From contig JACEFZ010021378.1 of the NCBI GenBank assembly GCA_014155875.1, positions 80,315 through 144,314 on the forward strand: a DNA stretch of 64,000 nucleotides. The letters run 5' to 3'. A program made the translations under genes and the position numbers. Under the pieces are notes generated by a model. It was not told the DNA's origin, made no database searches, and saw only the letters and a program-made list of their open reading frames with translations. Position 1 is the stretch's first letter. Each line of letters starts with the position of its first letter. This document shows positions 48,186 through 59,671 of the stretch, piece by piece. The stretch comes from Cepaea nemoralis (taxonomy: Eukaryota; Mollusca; Gastropoda; Stylommatophora; Helicidae).

Positions 48186-49534
48186 TATTATTTACTGCTG
48201 TCATAAAATGTCATAAATTATGTCTTTTGGAAGTTAAATAAAAGATCAGTCTGACTGAAAATTATTGTTTCACAAGATCATAAGATATTTATATGCCATA
48301 TTTACATGTGATATTTACATGCGATATTTACATGTGATATTTACATGCGATATTTGCATGCATTCATCTAATGTAGCCCTCGCTGTGGAGAAGGTGTTAC
48401 GAAAGCAGTTTGTAATCCCGTAATACCTGGGAGAGATGTGGAAACTATGGGCTGATTTTTATACAATTATATGGTTCCCGGTCGTTAAAAAATCAATAGC
48501 AAACTACTCGTCGTACACTTGCCAAGTAATCACAAGCACCCAAAATTGCTGGGTTGACTGTGATGTCCTGTAATGCTTATGCAACTAACTGCTAGAACAT
48601 GTCATGTCCTTCTTGATACTTTCCACTTTTTCACATTTGATGCCCCGTCTGTGTTGACTAAACATCGACTAGTTAAGGAGTGTGATGAAGATGATTTATT
48701 CCATTTAAAACTTGAAACAAACATTGCTAAGACCAAACATATCTGACCACATTGTCATGTCAAGCGACAGAGTGTTTCGTACATTCACCTTATCTTAAAT
48801 TTTACTGATGGGATCTATGTTTCCATGTCAATAACTCATATCGTACGTGCTGACGCTCATGTTTTAGAGACACGTTTACATCATGATTGGTAGGAGCCAT
48901 TTCAAGCTGTATGCATGAGCTCTTGGTATAAGGTGAATTTATACCACCTATCATAACACATAACGCCACAAGTTATTTGTGTTAAAATATAAGGAATGAA
49001 GTATCAGTAATGTATTTCTCATTATCTATGACACATAACGGCAAAACATAGCAAACAGGACTTAAAAAATTTAGGGCGATTTTGGAGTCACATAAAGTGC
49101 TCAAATTGTACCAACGTTAGAAGCGTCAGTGATCATATGAGAATTATACGGTACATGTAAATGCACCAGCCAAAAATATGAAAGCAGTGTTAATCACAGA
49201 ATCATCAATACGCGGATAATATACTTCACATATAACCGACTAAGTGAAGAAATTTAAACGTCTTATCTTATATTCATAGTAAATCACATTGTCGTTAAAT
49301 ATTGAGAAATTTCACTATATGCATTACGTTTATTGGATATGTCGTGAATCTAACATCCCTTATAAGAGATTATTTACACTAAGATACATGATATATCACT
49401 TAGCCAAAGATCTCCAAATCTTTATGAGCGGACCAAAAAAAGAAACACTTATCACCCTTACAAATACATAACGATTGTGGTTGTTTCCCTTTATCATATG
49501 ACCTCGCGTATATGTGTTTCTACTTTTCAAATAT
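48186..49534 (+). repeat. Repeat Y, copy 3
   Basis: Aligns with copy 2 over about 1 kb (palindrome GGTACATGTAAATGCACC at 49150-49167) and with copy 1's right half at 49375-49520. Core-like motif at 48487-48508. No coding capacity. Confidence 0.78.
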
Positions 49535-50149
49535 ATTCATTCATGCATTCATTCATTCATTCAATAGCATGTCCTTTGCAGAACCTCACTCCCATAACAC
49601 CATCAGGAAAACCTCTCGATCATAAGCAAAATGTCCCGCGTCAGATACACCCATCTGGAGATCATCCGCCACATCTTGCAACCATCTTCCCTTTGGCCTT
49701 CATCTTTCTCTCTTCCCAGGCATATACCCCTCCATTATTCTTCTCTCCAAACTTTCGTGACGTTTCAAGTCACGAAAATATTTCAATTTTCTTTGTTTTA
49801 TAGTCTTTAATAACCAACTTTCTTCAATATTAAACTCTTGAAGTATGGCTGCATTTGTTATTCTCTGTATCCAGGTTATTCTTAGAACTCGTCTATAACA
49901 TTTATATTCAAAGGCATTTATGCGCTGTTTAACTTGTTTAGTAAGTGCCCAGGTCTCATGGGCGTATGTTGCAATGGGAAAGATGCATGCTCTTAAAAAT
50001 CTAATTAATAAAAAAAAAGTTGTATATGTCCCTCTTCACATTTTATTCAGTTGTTTTAGTCTTTGAAGAGCAATAGATATTCGTCGTTAAACTTCTTTCA
50101 TTGTGTTACCATTGTTGGTAATCAATGACCCAAGCATGATGGTATGCAG
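49535..50149 (-). pseudogene. LINE-C, longest copy of its C-terminus
   Basis: The minus strand encodes ACIFPIATYAHETWALTKQV, then FEYKCYRRVLRITWIQRITN, then HESLERRIMEGYMPGKRE, then a frameshifted RRWVQDV-type end and RTCY. This is the post-RT region of an RTE-like LINE. The tail is (ATTC)n at 49535-49562. The element ends against LINE-B on the opposite strand. Confidence 0.75.
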
Positions 50150-50883
50150 AGCCCGTTCCTGTCACCAATGGAGTGAAGCAAGGATGTGTCCTGGCACCAA
50201 AACTGTTCAGCCTCATGTTTTCAGCTATGTTGACGAATGCCTTCGAGAACAACGACATTGGAATAGACATCAACTACCGCATGGATGGAAAGTTGTTCAA
50301 TCTCAGAAGGCTGAAAGCTATAAAAAAAGTTAATTAGCAACGACACCGTCAGAGAACTGTTGTTTGCTGATGATTACGCTCTACATTCCAACTCAGAGGC
50401 AGACATGTAACACCATGTTTCAGCTTTCTCTCATGCCTGTGCCAACGTTGAGCTCAATATCAACTTAGAGAAGACTGTAGGTATATACCAGCCATCTCCA
50501 GGGAATAATCACACTGTGCAAATATCAAGGTGTATGGTCACATTCACCTATCTTGGCAGCACTGTGTCACAAGCTGCCACAATTTATGACGAAGTGAATG
50601 CAAGAATCTCCAAGGCCAGCGCAGCCTTTGTCAGGCTGTACAAGAATGTATGGGACAGAAACAGAATAATCCTGCAAACGAAGCTGAAAGTCTACAAAGA
50701 AATTGTATTATCCACATTGATATATGCTTGTGAAACCTGGACTGTTTATCACCGACACGCTAGGAAATTAAACTACTTCCACAAAGTCTGCCTTAGGAAG
50801 CTATTGAAGATAAGATGGCAAGACAAGATCCCAGACCCTGAAGTTCTAGAAAGTCCATGCCCAGCATTCAGACTCTACTAATG
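50150..50883 (+). pseudogene. LINE-B RT C-terminal fragment
   Basis: Frames in order give VTNGVKQGCVLAPKLFSLMF (motif B), IDINYRMDGKLFNLRRLKA, VRELLFADDYAL (motif C) and INLEKTVG. An open stretch at 50516-50881 then reads TFTYLGSTVSQAATIYDEV, LYKNVWDRNRIILQTKLKV, IYACETWTVYHRHARKLN and LRKLLKIRWQDKIPDPEVLE. Two or three frameshifts are present. Confidence 0.75.
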
Positions 50884-50939
50884 AAGAATCAGGTTTGCTG
50901 GGCTGGTCACATAACTTGCATGCCTGATCATTACATTAC

Positions 50940-51117
50940 ATTGGCACCTTGCCGTCTTGACAGACGATAGTTTGTGCTTTAAAAAGGCATAATAACTTTT
51001 ACCTATGGCGGTAGCGAATGTGACTGATAAGGCCAATTTGCGCTGAAAATGTCCGTTCACAGTGGGTGCATGTGAATCGTGGTCATTTCCACCATCATGC
51101 ACCATCTTACGTCTCAC
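50940..51117 (-). pseudogene. LINE zinc-finger C-terminus, opposite strand
   Basis: The minus strand reads RKMVHDGGNDHDSHAPTVNG, then FQRKLALSVTFAT, a decayed C-terminal zinc-finger end as in LINE-B-like elements. It lies tail to tail with the plus-strand LINE-B, as a separate insertion or an inversion would produce. Confidence 0.5.
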
Positions 51118-51624
51118 ACATTCGGTGTGTGACTTATCTGCAATAATTTTTATCCTTTGTCTTTATTCCATTTCTGATGGACTTTCAGGACTTCTCACTG
51201 GCCTGATCGTCCTGATCGTTCGGGTCCCATCGATTGACGGACGTCAGTCGCGGCGATTGGGCAATCTTGAGCATAGCCTACGATGGATAACGTTGTGGTG
51301 TTCTGTTGTAATAATTTGGCGTGTCCAGTGTGTGTCGCGTGGTTACACACCCGTTTCATACGCGTGATCCTGGGCTTGTTTCCGGATCCGGTCAGGGATA
51401 TGCACTACTGACGAGCTCAAACGAGAGCGAAACTCGAGTATAGTGCTTCCATATTGACGTGGATAGGCCTTAGGTTCATACCGGAGTGCGATCAGCGTTG
51501 CCAGTATTGGGTTGTGCTCAATATTTAAATATATATAAACAAAAACAAAAGAAAAGAACAACGCGTCCATACTTCAAGAGATGACTATTGAAGAAGATTG
51601 ACTATTAAAGACGATAACACAAAG
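51118..51624. other. Unassigned DNA
   Basis: Partly GC-richer than its neighbours. No recognised element. Confidence 0.35.
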
Positions 51625-51770
51625 ATAATTGTTATATGTTGGTCACTTGAACCGTGATGAAAGTTTGGAGAGAACAATAATGAAGGTGCATTACATGGGA
51701 AGAGAAGAAGAGGAAGGCCAAAGAGTAAATGGGTGCAGAATGTGGTGGATGATCTCCAGATCGGTGTATC

Positions 51771-51775
<5 letters not shown>
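51625..51775 (+). pseudogene. LINE-C C-terminal fragment
   Basis: Reads VGHLNRDESLERTIMKVHYM in one frame and KSKWVQNVVDDLQIGVSY in another, then runs straight into (TC)n. Confidence 0.65.
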
Positions 51776-51840
<65 letters not shown>

Positions 51841-51850
51841 TCTCTTTCTC
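51776..51850. repeat. (TC)n microsatellite
   Basis: A CT array with few interruptions directly after the truncated LINE-C, followed by CT-rich DNA to about 51980. Confidence 0.92.
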
Positions 51851-51859
51851 ACTCTCTGT

Positions 51860-52859
51860 GTTTCTATGTTAATTTAGTGTCCTTCTCTCTATGTTATTTA
51901 ATGTATTACTTTGTAATTGTATATCTGTCTCCATCCCTTTCTCTCCCTCTCTATTACTATCTCTTGTGTACTCTGTCGCTCTTTGTCAATATATCTCTCA
52001 ATTTCTCTGGTATTAATGACACCATGAACAACCAATAAATCACATTATCTCAACTGCTGGCACTCTTTAAAGGGTACATCTCACTTTTCCTAACTCGTCT
52101 ATTTTCTTCTCCTCCATCAACAACACACCATTCTTCACTTCACAGGCTGGTGCACAAAAGGCGTGTTTATAAATATCAATTACACTTGTCTGCATTGGGC
52201 ACCAGCTTGCTCGTCAAAAATATCAAATACCCAGAACAGACACAATATACATCCAATACAGGTTCTCGTAGGACACCTTTAGCTACTCCACCTGAAACTC
52301 AAGTCAGACGACATAATCCCGACACATCATGTACCAATAGGCCAGACCAGAAGAGCACAGACCATTCATAACCACTGCACCTGAAATCCAAGCCAGACGG
52401 AACACTTTCACCAGACCAAATCCAGATACATTTTATTCCGTAGGGAGAATATTCGATAGGAAGACAGCCTCGCTATTGAATGCATATTTCCCATACGCAT
52501 AGCCACGAACACATATTGTTGTGAATGTTGTGTAGAATTCTGCACAGAACACCCTACACACTATGCCTATACAGATAGCAAAACAAGTATGTACATAGTT
52601 GCAATAAAATCATGTCTATACATTACAACAAACATAAAACATGTACAAGCTGTGATCACTGACATATCAGGACAAGTGCTCATCTCCAACACTAGCTGCC
52701 CTTCCGTTTGTGTTAACTATGCGTAGTGTAGAGTATATCTGTGGTGATTACTGTTTTAATTCCAGCTGATTTCATGAGCATACATGGCCACATATATCTT
52801 ATGACAAGAAACACTCACCGTTGTTAAACTACATTCTTATACATTGTGAGCACTTATAG
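51860..52859. other. Unassigned DNA
   Basis: No recognised gene or repeat over 1 kb apart from CT-rich sequence at the start. Confidence 0.4.
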
Positions 52860-53540
52860 ATCAGTGTTCCCATTCTTTAAATGTTAGCTCTCAAGTTCTT
52901 TTTGGGGAGTACATTTCGTATCATGATCGGTAGTAATTAGACGACGTTTGCATCAGAACAAAGTATGGTGTAAAATTCTATCATATGTCAGCACAAGAAA
53001 TGTCAGAAGTGACTTGGTGAGGATTTTGGAACAAAATGTGTGCCATAGACTTACTGATTATGGGTAGGGCAGTATCCTAAGTCACTCCTTGTGGACTTTA
53101 CTACACTTGGGCTGAAATGTGTATCAACATCTTGTAGTAAGGGCTACAAATAACGTTTCTTGTTGTTATTTTGTTTCATTGTTATATACCGGTTGATGGT
53201 TGCCCTGTGCCATTCTGATAACCGTCTCTGCTGGTGGCGCTGAAATGATGAGGTGCAGAAGCTACATTTTAATCTTAGTCAATAAGCCCCAACAATATTT
53301 TTATTAACATAAGTTACACTATTTCATGGCACAAACGTATGTGCCAGCCAAAAATATAAGAAAATCAACGAGAAAATCATCCATTCAGAAAACAGATTCT
53401 AGATTTCATATATATGATAATAAAAGAGAAAATCTGGCCGTTATATATTTTCCATTAAGTAAAACAACTTACTGTTGAATCTAAAAACACTGGGGATTTA
53501 TATGTAAGTTACTCTCTTTCAATTTAAAACCATGTGTGCA
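52860..53540 (+). repeat. Repeat Y, diverged copy 4
   Basis: Retains 'tatcatgatcggtagtaatt', 'ggtgaggattttggaacaaa' and the palindrome GGCACAAACGTATGTGCC (53328-53345), followed by AGCCAAAAATATA. Weak similarity continues to the right. Confidence 0.55.
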
Positions 53541-53599
53541 CAATTTATAATATAAAAGGTGATTAGTTTTAACATATATCACTCAGCAACAGGCTAAGA

Positions 53600-54060
53600 A
53601 ACTGTATAGACCAATAACATTGTACTTGTGTTCCCTGCTGCTTAATCTACGATTTGTTTCCCTTGATTAAACATGTTTCTTTTCCAGATGGTCCTTTATA
53701 CTGAAAATGCATATTCGTAGGTTACCGTACATTACAGCGATCAACACGAGATTCCGTATGTATAATGTTACGCAGAAACAGATGCGCTCAAATCTCCGAC
53801 AAACCTAGTTGTCATCAAATGTGTTCGGTCTCTCCTAACAGATGTAGAAGGAAGTGAGCGCTGAGTGTTGGGAACCTTCCTCTTCTGTGATCATCGCAAC
53901 CAGTTAAAATACTTGATTCCTCATTCAAACAAAAGTGATCGAGAACATGCTTCAAGAGACATGTTAACTTGCACACTATTTAAGGTATTACCTCAAATTA
54001 TGTTTATTTGACCGGATGTCGTCGGTCCAATCAGTCTACAGTGGTTACCAAGCAAGTTGA
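53600..54060 (+). repeat. Repeat W, copy 2
   Basis: Matches 29640-30000: 'taatctacgatttgtttccc', CGATCAACACGA, 'gtgagcgctga', GTGATCATCGCAACCAG, 'gatcgagaacatgcttcaag'. It is uninterrupted here, unlike copy 1. Confidence 0.68.
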
Positions 54061-54099
54061 CAGTAATGAACGAACCAAATAAGGGAAATGACAAGACTG

Positions 54100-54400
54100 T
54101 GATTTGTGACCAAGTGCTCGTATTAGAAAGAGGATTATGGAAATCATGTTAAATGCGTTTTTGTTTTTGTTTTCGACTGAGAGTTATTGCAGTTGAACAC
54201 CTCAAATGGCTGGTTGTCTTTGTTAGGATCAAACTTATCTGCAGCGTTAAAGCAAACATCAGAGACTGTCGTAATCACATGTGTATTAAAGACGAACATC
54301 GATACCAGTTGTTTCTTCGTATCATTAAAAACTCTGCGACCGTATTTGATATAATTATCAGGTACATGTATATGTGCCAGCCAAACATATAATAACACAG
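54100..54400 (-). repeat. PAL repeat fragment, copy 9 (inverted)
   Basis: Right half of PAL in reverse: 'gttattgcagttgaacacct', 'ctgcagcgttaaagcaaaca', 'catcgataccagttgtttct', and the palindrome GGTACATGTATATGTGCC (54361-54378) followed by AGCCAAACATAT. Confidence 0.7.
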
Positions 54401-54450
54401 TAATTCGCATCGCTGCACGTAAACAGAATATTGCACTTGAAGTACTAACC

Positions 54451-56465
54451 CAAAGGTGGGAAAGCTACGGCCCGGGGGCCGCATGCGGCCTGGCAACTGA
54501 TATTATGCAGGCCTCGAGGGCATTTAGAAATAAATATTATTACATCGTTTTAAAGTTATTTTGTTTAATTTTACAGAATTTCATGTAACGATTGTTTTAA
54601 CATTTTTAATAAAATTTCTTTCTAATTTTCTATTTTTGTAAACAGTCCTTGACCTTCGTAATGTAATGCTTACATGCGAATTTATCGATTTTAATATAGA
54701 AAAATATGTATCGACATGTAAAACTATAAAAAGGATGATTTAATGAAAAACATATATTTCTCCGGTTAATAAAATGATTTATTTTGCAAGAAAGTATTAA
54801 ATATAAATAATGTTTTGCTGCTATAAATTGTTTTCATATTTTGAATTTTCATATTAATGTATTTGTTGTAGTAGTCTTGATATAATTCTGAACTGTATTC
54901 TGAGTTTACTCCTTGTTTTCCGAATATTTTATATTCAAACACAGTCGGAAGTAAATTTCGTTTCAATTCCTTTTAAAAGTTTTGTAAAATTCTAACTGTT
55001 GGAATTTTTTTAAAACACAGAGTGCCACTAAAAAAAATAATTACTGTTGAATATGATTGCATTGTAATGATGAATTGACAACTAAGTACTGTGTTATTAA
55101 AGTTAGTAGAAAATCAGTTTCCTTGTTGTGTCGAGAGTCAGTAGCTGTCTTCAAGGAGTACAATTTAAAAAGGCATTATCAAACAAAACATTCCGATGTC
55201 GGATACAATTTAACATCCGAAGAGATGGAAACGAAATGCCTGGAGTTGGTAAACAGTTTGGAGAAACAGCAAACTGTTTTCACTAAACAGTCCTAAATTC
55301 AAGATGCTGCAACAGAAGCTAGTCTTGTGCAATTACACATAATTGTAAAACAGAACAAGCCATTTCTAATGGCGAGTTCATCAAGGAATGTTTGCTAGAC
55401 GCAGCAAACATTACGTATCAAGAAAAATAAAAAAACAAACAAACACATTTGACAACACTACTTTATCAAAAAGAACTGTGGTCAGACGTGTTGACAAGAT
55501 AAGTGACAATTTGATGCATAAACTTCCAGATGCAAGTAAACAGTTTTTATGGTACTCTCTTGCATTACATGAGAGTACCGATGTACATGACCCTGTCCGA
55601 TTATTGATATGTATACGTGGGATAAACACGTCTTTCATACTCCCTGAAGAATTACTGAGTGTTGAGTCACTCAAAGACACAATCAGAATCCATGATATAT
55701 CCAATGCTGTTAATAACTGTATTGAAAGAACTGGGTTGGTTTGGAACCAGATGGCAAGTGCTGCAACTGATGGAGCTCTTGCATTGACAGAACAAAATGT
55801 AGATCTGGTAAAGTGCATAAATTATACGATATAAGTAGAATATCCTGACCACACATTATTACCACTTCACTGTGTGATCCATCAAGAACGTCTGTGTACA
55901 ACTGTTTTGAATATCAAGCATGTTATTGACCCAGTTGTCAGTGTCATCAACCCCATCAGATCAAGAGGACTCAATCACAGACAGTTCAAGGCATTACTTG
56001 ACGATTTGGAAACTTAACATTCCGATGTCCTGTACCACACCAGTTTTCGATGGCGAATGTTAGACCTCAGGGAAGAAATAGTGATGTTCCTAGAGATGAA
56101 GGGCATTACATGTGACGTTAATACTAACATTGTCAATAAAGAGTGGAAGTTAGACTTTATGTTTGCCATTGAAATCATGGAAAATTTAAATGAACTTAAT
56201 GTCAAACTTCAGGGCAATGGTGTGTTTGCAGATGAATTGTATGTTCATATAAAATTATTTCAGTCACAATTCTTCCTGTTCTCCAGACAACCAAGTTAAA
56301 ATAGATGTTTTGTCACTTCCTTTGCTGAAACAAGAAACCATTTCTGGTAAAATGACTGAAAAGTGCAAAGCCTAATTAAATGCATTGACTGAAACATAGG
56401 GTGGAGATTCCAAGATTTCAAGAACTTAAAGCCACAGTTCAATATTCTTCGTTCCCCTTATATGC
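54451..56465 (+). pseudogene. hAT transposon, GTF2IRD2-like transposase, broken
   Basis: The left end CAAAGGTGGGAAAGCTACGG, followed by CCCGGGGGCCGCATGCGG, is a typical hAT terminus. Transposase pieces on the plus strand: a decayed BED-type zinc finger (FKEYNLKRHYQTKHSD, 55150-55200), then KISDNLMHKLPDASKQFLWY and LALHESTDVHDPVRLLICIR (55490-55620), MASAATDGALALTE, CVIHQERLCTTVLNIKHVID and IRSRGLNHRQFKALLDDLET, then LREEIVMFLEMKGI, ending FQDFKNLKPQFNILRSP-like near 56420-56455. These match the hAT proteins that gave rise to vertebrate GTF2IRD2. Several frameshifts and stops are present, and the dimerisation region and right end are cut off by a LINE-B fragment. Confidence 0.82.
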
Positions 56466-56790
56466 ACTCTGGTAGACTTTACAAGAATGTATAGGACAGA
56501 AATGGAATAAGCCTGTAAACAAAGCTGAAAGTCTACAAAGCAGTTGTATTATCCATAATCCTATATGCTTGTGAAACCTGGACTGTTTATTAGTGACACG
56601 CTAGGAAATTAAACCACTTCCACACAGTCTGCCTGCGGAGGCTATTGAAGATTAAATGGCAAGACAAAATCCCAGACACTGAAGTTCTAGAAAGAGCCTC
56701 CGTGCCCAGTATCCAAACTCTGCTAATGAAGAATCAGATTCGCTGGGATGGTCACTTAACTTGCATACCAGATCACAGGCTCAATAAACG
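56466..56790 (+). pseudogene. LINE-B C-terminal fragment
   Basis: Reads ILYACETWTVY, then [20 protein letters not shown], then [20 protein letters not shown], then [20 protein letters not shown]. It closely matches 50640-50940 and lies between hAT and Tigger sequence. Confidence 0.72.
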
Positions 56791-56794
56791 ATTT

Positions 56795-57630
56795 TTTTTT
56801 AACGGTGATCTGCGTTGTGGTTAACGCTCCCAGTACGGCCAGAGGAAATGCTTTAAAGACTGAAAATCTCACTGACAGTTTTAGGAATTCATCTTTACAT
56901 CTGGGAGACTGAGGCCTAAGGCCTCTTGTGAATTTGACGACGTTCATGCTATTCGACGACAGATCGCTAACGTAGCCACTAAAGCTGGCTTTGAAGGGAT
57001 GGAGGAAGCTGACATTGATGAGCTGCTTACATCACATGGAGAAGACTTGGCTAATGACGATTTAATGCAACTTGACGTGCAGAGAGCTCAGCAGGGAGAG
57101 AAGCACCCTGTTGCAACCCCCACACATCGAATGTTGACAGCTGAACGTTAGTCACAATTCTTTCAATTGATTGATGTGGCAATGGATATAATAAATGAGG
57201 GTAACCCGAACAGTGAAAGGAGCTCCAAAGTGTCGAGAGCAGTAACAAGCGCCATCAACTGTTACAGGGAGTTAAGCGCCATCAACTGTTACAGGGAGTT
57301 TTACATAGAGAAAAGGAAACATGCTGTGCAGCAGTCATTGGACACAGTTTTGTTCAAGCAGAGAAGAGCCAGGTAAAGAGTTACAGTTTCATCCTCAGAT
57401 GAAGAGGCAGAATTTAATGCTTCTACGTCCCAATGGTTCTACCATTCACCCCCAACCCACCTCTATTTAGCCAAAAAATATCAACAACCATCAAAATACA
57501 CATGACTGTGGTACACAATACATTGTATGTCATTTAATTATCTGGGTAATAGTGTTTCGCTATACGTCGTTTCACTTATCGTCGCGTTTTCCAAAAACGT
57601 AACCCCGACGTTAACCGGGGCCTACCTGTA
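56795..57630 (+). pseudogene. Tigger (pogo-type) transposon 3' end
   Basis: C-terminal part of a Tigger DDE transposase: EFDDVHAIRRQIANVATKAG, then EEADIDELLTSHGEDLANDD, then a stop in LTAER*SQFFQLIDVAMDII, then NEGNPNSERSSKVSRAV. A 27-bp in-frame duplication (57250-57303) repeats SAINCYRE. The end matches a Tigger-type terminal repeat whose complement starts CAGGTAGGCCCCGGTTAACG and ends at 57628, followed by TA (57629-57630), the TSD of the Tc1/mariner superfamily. The 5' half is missing. Confidence 0.82.
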
Positions 57631-57714
57631 TATGAATTACATAATTCAAGATGTATATCTCCAGTATAATATATTGTGATAAGCATTCTGGTGACCTGGT
57701 CTATTTCACATTCT

Positions 57715-57867
57715 TATAAGTCATTGATTAATGGCACCCTTTATATTTAATTATGAAAACTTGCACTTCTGGAAGACATTATCAACATTAATAACAATGC
57801 ATCGATACATTTTAAAACACTTCAAGTATTTAATATGCGCAGTATCGGAAAGCAGATTAAAAGCAAC
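57715..57867. repeat. Direct repeat flanking the LINE-A nest (partner 60121-60209)
   Basis: 57720-57803 and 60121-60209 share 'attgattaatggc', 'atttaattatgaaaacttg', 'tctggaagacattat' and 'aatgcatcg'. The two diverged copies bracket the LINE-A array. Confidence 0.65.
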
Positions 57868-58574
57868 TTACCATCCATCCATCATGTGCTATGCCGATAA
57901 ACGTGGGTGGTCATGTTTTGCATCTCACTCGATCGCCAGAGTCGTGGATCAGCTCCGTGTTCCTGCCTCGACCATGTCACGCGGCCAAGCCATCCAGGTA
58001 TTTAAATCTCTGTCTTCCGCATGGTCTCTTCTCTTCGATCTTGCCAGTTGTCACCAAGTTCTCCAAGTCGTTTCTTTTCATAACATGCCGAAAAATGTTG
58101 ACTGTATATGTCTAATGACTCTAATCAGTTAACTATCTTCATTTGTTTCTTGAAGGACTTGTTCATTAGTTTTTCTATCTGTCAATGACATTCTTTGCAT
58201 TTTCCCCAGAAACCAAATTTCCACAGCCATCATATATTTTTCAGCTTGAGAGCTCATAGTCCACGCTTCACATCTATACAAAAGTACAGGTTCTATGTAG
58301 CACTTCAACACGCTTTTCCTAGCTTCAATTGATATCTTTTTATTGGTCAGTATGTTTTTCATCTTACAAAAGGCAACCTTCGCAATGGCAATTCTTGTTC
58401 TAATCTCTACAAGGCATCTCCCATCAGATAGTATGACTGTTCCGAGATAACTGTACCGATTCACTTACTTAGGAAAACGTCTATTTACTCGTATTTCACA
58501 TAGTGGTATTTCCTCCCTCATGGTGCCTACCATAATCTGTGTCTTCTTACTATTACATTCTAACCCTAGTTGTT
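57868..58574 (-). pseudogene. LINE-A host copy (continues 59672-60050)
   Basis: Minus-strand LINE-A ending in (ATGG)n at 57868-57880. 58464-58129 is open (MNRYSYLGTVILSDGRCLVE and onward). It is split at 58574 by a TSD-flanked chimera and resumes at 59672 with the upstream coding region. That part includes YLCFIDYTKAFDKVRH, RT motif A, at about 60000-60047, and degraded motif B and C regions. The sequence stops at a T-rich run near 60050. Confidence 0.8.
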
Positions 58575-59338
58575 CCATCCATCCATCCATCATGTGCCAT
58601 GCCGGTAAGCGTGGGCGGTCATGTTCTGCCATCTCACTCGATCACCAGAGTCGTGGATCAGTTCCGTGTTTCTGTCTCGACCATGCCACAAGGCCAAGCC
58701 ATCCAGATACTTGTTTCTAGGTCTTCCCCTTGGTCTGTTCCCCTCGATCTTACCAGTTGTCACCAAGTTCTCCAAATCATTTCTTCTCATAACATGTCCA
58801 AAAAATTGTGACTGTCTACGTCTAATTTCTCTAATCAGTTTACGATCTTCATTTGTTTCTTGAAGGACTTGTTCATTGGTCTTTCTGGCTGTCCATGGTA
58901 TTCTTTGCATTTTCCTCAGAAACCACATTTCTACAGCCATCAGATGTTTTTCAGCCTGGCTGCTCATTGTCCAAGCTTCACATCCATATAAAAGTACAGG
59001 TTCTATGTAGCACCTTAACACTCTTTTTCTCGTTTCAATTGACATCTTTTTATTGGTCAGTATGTTTTTCATCTTGCTAAAGGCTACTTTTGCCATGGCG
59101 ATTCTTGTTCTAATCTCTTCCAGGCATCTCCCATCAGATGTTATCACTGTTCCGAGATAATTGTACCTATTCACTTGTTGAAGAATATTCCCATTTACTT
59201 GTATATTATACTGTGGTATTTCGTTCTTCCTAGTGACGACCATAATCTGTGTCTTTTTACAATTTAATTCTAACCCTTGTTGTTCACTGTGTGTAACAAC
59301 CGCATCTACTAAATTTTGCAGGTCCTGTTCATTGTGAA
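58575..59338 (-). CDS. LINE-A 3' half of a LINE-A/R3 chimeric insertion
   Basis: Open from the chimera junction (HNEQDLQNLVDAVVTHSEQQ) to HAYRHGT and its stop at 58590, then (ATGG)n. It is nearly the same protein as 20776-21521, including QQGLELN and RKNEIPQ where the 36576 copy has QLGLELN and RKDEIPQ. The TSD CTAGTTGTT (58566-58574 and 59672-59680) encloses this part together with R3. RT catalytic motifs are absent. Confidence 0.82.
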
Positions 59339-59671
59339 CACAACATGATTTTCTTGGCATCTGTAAAGAAGGTAGCTTGCCATTGCTTTCCTTCCCAGCA
59401 GTGACCATACTGGTCAGTGACCGTAGCCATTGTCTCCTCAAAAAAGAGATCCTCTGCCTACCGTCGTGAAGGTGGAGACCATAACCTACAACTATCTGTC
59501 GGCTGCTCTTCATCTTCATCCACCACCTGCACCCATGGCTTCACGTAACCCTGATCGGGGGGCTAAACGGGTACTCCACCTTGCCCAAGGGTGTCCCGTA
59601 GGCTAGCGGAGAGAAGGAGGCGCCTTACTTCTCCTTTGATTGGGGATACCCCTACCCCGCTACCCAAACTA
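59339..59671 (-). mobile_element. R3 module fused 5' of LINE-A inside the same TSD
   Basis: Matches the R3 module at 28090-28400 (CTATCTGTCGGCTGCTC, CCATGGCTTCACGTAACCCT, CCTTGCCCAAGGGTGTCCC). It carries a SINE core at 59371-59391 (GGAAAGCAATGGCAAGCTAC on the minus strand). It is joined in sense to LINE-A at ...TGTTCAC/AATGAACAGG with no second TSD at the junction, so both parts arrived as one insertion. Confidence 0.75.

Noticed and set aside
54451..56465. A domesticated GTF2IRD2 gene
   Set aside because: Several stops and frameshifts, a hAT terminus at the left, and no partner domains.
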